A stretch of DNA of 64,000 nucleotides from Methanomicrobiales archaeon (GTDB lineage: Archaea; Halobacteriota; Methanomicrobia; Methanomicrobiales; Methanospirillaceae). Every line of letters begins with the position of its first letter. The first letter of the stretch is position 1. The position numbers and the translations under genes were made by a program. Below the pieces are notes generated by a model. The model had not been told where the DNA came from and made no database searches. It was given only the letters and a program-made list of their open reading frames with translations. The DNA lies in the NCBI GenBank assembly GCA_022841205.1, contig JALHCK010000001.1, forward strand, positions 62,001-126,000, given 5' to 3'. Below are positions 60,526 through 64,000 of this stretch, piece after piece.

Positions 60526-62934
60526 ATGAAAACGAAGCTTTCTGTTGAAAAGTTCAGGAATCGTTTTGATCCCAAACTGGTCGAAGGAAAAACAACGGCA
60601 GAACTGCAACCGCTGAGCGGGATCATCGGGCAGAACAGAGCCATCAAGGCGCTCGATTTCGGCCTGAACATCCCGGAGAAGGGGTTCAATGTTTACGTCT
60701 CTGGAATCCAGGGAACCGGGCGTAAAACAGCCGTGCTGAAATTCCTCGGTGAGCTGGTGAAGGTAAAACCGAAGGGAAATGACTGGATTTACGTCAACAA
60801 TTTCGGGAAACCGTACGAACCCGGCGCAATAACTCTCCCTCCCGGGAAAGGAAAAGAGTTCCAGAAGGACATGGCAGTCTTCATCTCCGAGGCAAAGCGA
60901 ATCATTCCCAAGGTCTTTGAAAGTGAGGACTATGTGGCGAAACGGGAAGCAGTCGTCCATGGGATTGAAGAGGAGAGATCCCAGTTGTTTGCCTGGATAA
61001 ATGAGAGTGCGAACACGAAAGGCTTCGTTGTCAAACCCGGGCCTTCCGGACTTATGACGATTCCTGTCAAATCCGGACAGCCGCTCCAGCAGGAAGAATT
61101 CCAGGCCCTTCCTGAAGAGGAACAGGCAGGATTCCAGAAAAAACGTGTAGAACTCCTGTCAGATTTACGAACGATGTACCGGAAGGTCCGTGACCTTGAC
61201 GAGAAAGAAAAAGAGACAGTCGATTCTTTAAACCAGGAGGTCGCCCTCAATGCCACGGGCCACCGTGTCGCGATGCTCAAGGACAAGTATTCCAGCATCG
61301 GACCTCTCCTCGCATTCATTGATGCAGTCCAGAAGGATATCGTGGACAACCTTTCCCAGTTCATGCCCGAGCCTCAGGAACAGCAACCGGAAGGGCAGGT
61401 TCCGCAGCAGTTCCAGCATCCACTCATGAGGGAACTTGCATTCCGGAAATACGAGGTAAACGTCATAGTCGATAACTCCGGGACTGAGGGTGCGCCGATC
61501 GTGTTTGAGCAGAACCCGACCTACCAGAACCTCTTTGGGAAAATTGAAAAAGAGGTAGAGTTCGGGGTGGTTACCACCGATTTCACCATGATCCGGCCCG
61601 GCTCCATCCACATGGCAAACGGGGGCTACCTGGTGATGATGGCCGAAGATCTCCTGAGGAACCAGTTCTCATGGGACGGATTGAAAACAGCCCTGAAGAC
61701 AGGAGAGGTCGTAATCGAAGAGCCTGGAGAGCGGATGGGGTACATAACCGCAAAAGGTATCAAGCCTGACCCCATCCCTCTCAACGTAAAGGTCGTGCTC
61801 ATCGGGACGCCTGCGATAAACCAGATGCTGTATACCCAGGATCCGGGTTTCTCAGAACTATTTAAAGTCAAGGCCGAGTTTGACATGGTCATGGACCGTA
61901 CCGAAGAGAATGCCAGGCAGTATGCATCTTTTATCTGTACCTTGTGCCAGGAATCCAACCTGAAACATCTCGACAAATCGGCGGTCGCGAAAATCATCGA
62001 ATACGGGTCCCGCCTTGCCGATGACCAGCAGAAGCTATCCACCCGGTTCTCCCTGGTTTCGGATATCATCAGGGAAGCGAGTTACTACGCCACGAAGGAG
62101 AATGCCGGGAACACGACAAAAGAGCACGTTGAGAGGGCAATTGAGGAGAAGCTGTATCGTTCAGCCCTGATCCAGGAGAAAATACAGGAATTCATCAGGA
62201 GAGGGTTTTTCCTCATCGATACCGATGGAGAAAGGGTAGGACAGATAAACGGGCTCTCGGTGATGAGTGGGGGGGACATCGAGTTCGGCCGACCTTCGCG
62301 GGTTACGGTCAGCGTTGGAGTCGGCCGGAGCGGTATCATGGATATCGAGCGCGAAGCAGCCCTGGGAGGCCCGACCCATACCAAAGGTGTCCTTATACTG
62401 GCAGGCTACCTGAACAATAAATATGCGCAGGACAAGCCTCTCAGTCTTTCCGCACGCCTGGTTTTCGAGCAAAGCTACGAAGGGATTGATGGGGATAGCG
62501 CATCGAGTACAGAGCTTTATTCCATTCTCTCCGCTCTTTCAGGGCTCCCAATTAACCAGGCAATCGCCGTCACAGGGTCGGTGAACCAGAAGGGCGACAT
62601 CCAGGCCATCGGCGGCGTGAATGAAAAGATCGAAGGTTATTTCGAGGTCTGCAAAGCAAGAGGCCTGAACGGAAAACAGGGAGTAATGATCCCGGCAAGC
62701 AACGTCCAGAATCTCATGCTCAAAGAAGAAATCCTGGAATCGGCGAAAAATAAGAAGTTTGCAATATACACCGTGAATACAATCGACGAAGGAATCGAAG
62801 TGCTCACCGGGGTAAAAGCAGGAGACCGGCAGGCGGACGGGACTTATGGGAAGGATACCGTGAATTACCTTGTTGACCGGCGGCTCAAGGAGATGGCAGA
62901 TACGATTAAGGAATATCCGGCCGCTCTGAAATAG
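60526..62934 (+). CDS. Lon-like ATP-dependent protease (AAA_32/LonB-like family)
   Basis: 802 residues. An N-terminal AAA part has an unusual Walker A, SGIQGTGRKTAV near residue 62. A coiled region (EEEQAGFQKKRVELLSDLRT) follows, then the second ATPase half (HMANGGYLVMMAEDLL, VLIGTPAINQ). The C-terminal Lon protease domain has the catalytic Ser in YEGIDGDSASSTE near 657 and Lys in IGGVNEKIEGYFEVCKA near 700. No membrane anchor is seen, unlike the usual archaeal LonB, so this is the soluble bacterial-style paralogue. Probably degrades damaged proteins. Confidence 0.92.
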   Translation: MKTKLSVEKFRNRFDPKLVEGKTTAELQPLSGIIGQNRAIKALDFGLNIPEKGFNVYVSGIQGTGRKTAVLKFLGELVKVKPKGNDWIYVNNFGKPYEPGAITLPPGKGKEFQKDMAVFISEAKRIIPKVFESEDYVAKREAVVHGIEEERSQLFAWINESANTKGFVVKPGPSGLMTIPVKSGQPLQQEEFQALPEEEQAGFQKKRVELLSDLRTMYRKVRDLDEKEKETVDSLNQEVALNATGHRVAMLKDKYSSIGPLLAFIDAVQKDIVDNLSQFMPEPQEQQPEGQVPQQFQHPLMRELAFRKYEVNVIVDNSGTEGAPIVFEQNPTYQNLFGKIEKEVEFGVVTTDFTMIRPGSIHMANGGYLVMMAEDLLRNQFSWDGLKTALKTGEVVIEEPGERMGYITAKGIKPDPIPLNVKVVLIGTPAINQMLYTQDPGFSELFKVKAEFDMVMDRTEENARQYASFICTLCQESNLKHLDKSAVAKIIEYGSRLADDQQKLSTRFSLVSDIIREASYYATKENAGNTTKEHVERAIEEKLYRSALIQEKIQEFIRRGFFLIDTDGERVGQINGLSVMSGGDIEFGRPSRVTVSVGVGRSGIMDIEREAALGGPTHTKGVLILAGYLNNKYAQDKPLSLSARLVFEQSYEGIDGDSASSTELYSILSALSGLPINQAIAVTGSVNQKGDIQAIGGVNEKIEGYFEVCKARGLNGKQGVMIPASNVQNLMLKEEILESAKNKKFAIYTVNTIDEGIEVLTGVKAGDRQADGTYGKDTVNYLVDRRLKEMADTIKEYPAALK

Positions 62935-63065
62935 ATTTCACATCACTTTTTTTAATTTCAACAACTTTCCTGTTTCCTGAACAAGATCCCACAGCAATAC
63001 CTTGTGATTCTAAGAAGGAAGTTCACCCCAGGCTGACAAATCCGGGGAACAGAACGACGCTATCA

Positions 63066-63290
63066 ATGACCGGATTAAAGCGGACCCTGATGCAGGGTCG
63101 ATCGCTGCAGTGAGCACCGGGGCAATTACCAGGGCCGGCATCTTTGTCTCGGCCGGGGGGTCATCAGGGCTTACCGGGCATTGGTTATCCTTTTCTCATT
63201 GCGGGTTGTGTAGCCCGGTTTGCCGCTTTGGATGCTGCGGAGCTTTTTTCATTTATCACCGAAGCAGGGGGCTCAATACATGAGCCGGAC
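63066..63290 (+). pseudogene. Remnant of an APC amino acid permease N-terminus
   Basis: From ATG 63066 the frames read in turn TGLKRTL, then SIAAVSTGAITRAGIFVSAGG, then PGIGYPFLIAGCVARFAALDAAELFSFITEAGGS. Each matches the intact permease at 58330-59682 (GDLKRTL, AAVSIGAIIGAGIFVLIG, AALSAAELSSFITESGGS), but shifts of frame separate them and nothing follows. A broken gene copy covering only the first 75 residues. Confidence 0.8.
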
Positions 63291-63416
63291 CTGGTCACCC
63301 GGGATAAAGTTTACGTTCACCCTTAATGGGTAGGACTAACCTCCATGGTACACGTGAAGATCGGATACTGGGCATCCTGCCTTTCGGCAGAATGCGCCGC
63401 CTCCGGCCCATCCCTC

Positions 63417-63575
63417 TCATTTCGGATAGAACTGGCTCTTCGGGGCGCCGCAGACCGGGCAGACCCAGTCGTCCGGCAGTTTCTCAAACGGTGTATTCGC
63501 AGGGATGCCTCCATCTGGGTCCCCTACATCCGGATTATACTCATATCCACATACTTCGCAGACATAAATCGTCAT
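63417..63575 (-). CDS. Rubredoxin
   Basis: 52 residues, the canonical length. Both iron-binding pairs are present, YVCEVCGYEYNP and WVCPVCGAPKSQF, with the conserved DPDGGIPANTPFE loop between. One-electron carrier, commonly serving oxygen or superoxide detoxification in anaerobes. GGAGG lies 8 bases before ATG 63575. Its neighbour is a hemerythrin-like gene 26 bases upstream, compatible with an oxygen-defence pair. Confidence 0.95.
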   Translation of the reverse strand: MTIYVCEVCGYEYNPDVGDPDGGIPANTPFEKLPDDWVCPVCGAPKSQFYPK

Positions 63576-63601
63576 AAAACAAAACCTCCTTCCGGGCCGG
63601 T

Positions 63602-64000
63602 TCACCCGGTTCTTTTGAGCGACCCGATGACCTTTGTGTATTTCTCATGGATCATCTTCCGGTCGAATTCATAAAACTCCGCGAGCATCGCTGCCTGTTC
63701 CTCCACTGTGAAGTACGCGATGATCGGGAAGAAGAAGTGCTTATCCTTCTTTTCGATATGCTTCGGGTAAAGCGCAGCAATCTCATCGATGCTGGAAAGG
63801 ATGACGGCAAGCGCCATCGGATCTCCCTCATGGTACCTGCCGTCGCCGCCACGAGGGTACCTGTAAGGGATCTGGCGCGATGGTGATCTTCGATGAGTTC
63901 ATCCCTGGTCCGGGCGTGTTCCGGAGACAGGGCTTTTATCTTCAGGTCCCGGACGATCTCTTCCTCTTTCCCATGGTGCGTCCTATCTGCGTAGGTCCGG
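63602..64000 (-). pseudogene. Hemerythrin-like protein, frameshifted in the sequence shown, N-terminus outside window
   Basis: From the window edge the frame encodes a four-helix hemerythrin-like region (THHGKEEEIVRDLKI, ARTRDELIEDHHRARSL) with iron-ligand His and Glu. Near 63838-63848 it must shift: adding one base after GCAGG gives YHEGDPMALAVILSSIDE, followed by ALYPKHIEKKDKHFFFPII, the conserved HxxxxD/E ligands, to the stop at 63602. Possibly functional if the shift is a base-call error. It would bind oxygen or act as a di-iron sensor. Confidence 0.75.

Noticed and set aside
63144..63326. Independent 60-residue gene
   Set aside because: It matches one segment of the nearby APC permease and belongs to the decayed copy at 63066.
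1..64000. CRISPR array, insertion sequence or rRNA operon
   Set aside because: Reading both strands I find no regularly spaced repeats, no transposase and no rRNA sequence.

Overview
The window is archaeal chromosome, most likely from a hydrogenotrophic methanogen of the order Methanomicrobiales. Evidence for this: archaeal transcription factor E, an archaeal-type alanyl-tRNA synthetase, the archaeal tRNA methylase Trm56, the methanogen homocysteine-synthesis pair (DUF39-CBS plus NIL-ferredoxin), a Wtp tungstate transporter, TATA-box promoters with several leaderless starts, and a complete 14-gene Mbh-type membrane hydrogenase. Genus is inference only (Methanoregula-like relatives are plausible).

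Layout. 0-6.2 kb: a partial DUF255 thioredoxin-domain protein and a mutS-mutL pair. 6.2-8 kb: a small secreted protein, a 59-residue membrane protein, a possible Cys-rich small protein and a probable frameshifted remnant. 8-13.7 kb: a tightly overlapping six-gene tetrapyrrole operon (precorrin-2 dehydrogenase, hemA, hemB, hemL, hemC, uroporphyrinogen-III methylase) that lacks hemD. 14-17.7 kb: wtpABC with a perfect palindrome upstream, then a DUF6125 gene and tRNA-Gly. 18-28.5 kb: an accessory stretch rich in small membrane proteins and cupins, with three damaged genes (a DUF333 lipoprotein with an in-frame TAG, a truncated metallo-beta-lactamase and a twice-frameshifted DUF2238 protein). 28.5-30 kb: arsR/arsC and a hydrogenase maturation peptidase. 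30.3-38.3 kb: mbhA-N in the Pyrococcus gene order. 38.7-54.5 kb: housekeeping and conserved archaeal genes (PUA/PAPS-reductase-like protein, hisH, alaS cluster, homocysteine genes, UPF0280, Trm56/ATP-grasp/TFE/HD operon, ACT regulator). 54.6-64 kb: tRNA-Leu, two peptidases, an amino acid permease, a HEAT-repeat protein, a Lon-like protease, a decayed permease fragment, rubredoxin and a partial hemerythrin-like protein.

How it fits together. Mbh would couple H2, ferredoxin and an ion gradient, feeding the low-potential ferredoxin needs of CO2-reducing methanogenesis. The tungstate transporter serves formylmethanofuran or formate dehydrogenases. The tetrapyrrole operon supplies sirohydrochlorin for F430, cobamides and siroheme. 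The DUF39/NIL pair makes homocysteine. Rubredoxin and the hemerythrin-like protein suggest oxygen or redox defence.

A recurrent oddity is that five or six reading-frame lesions (near 24.6, 24.9, 27.9, 28.4 and 63.85 kb, perhaps 7.15 kb) can nearly all be repaired by adding one base, usually to a G or C run. They may be real gene decay or systematic homopolymer miscalls. The metallo-beta-lactamase gene also lacks its 3' end and the permease fragment is only an N-terminus, so at least some decay is real.
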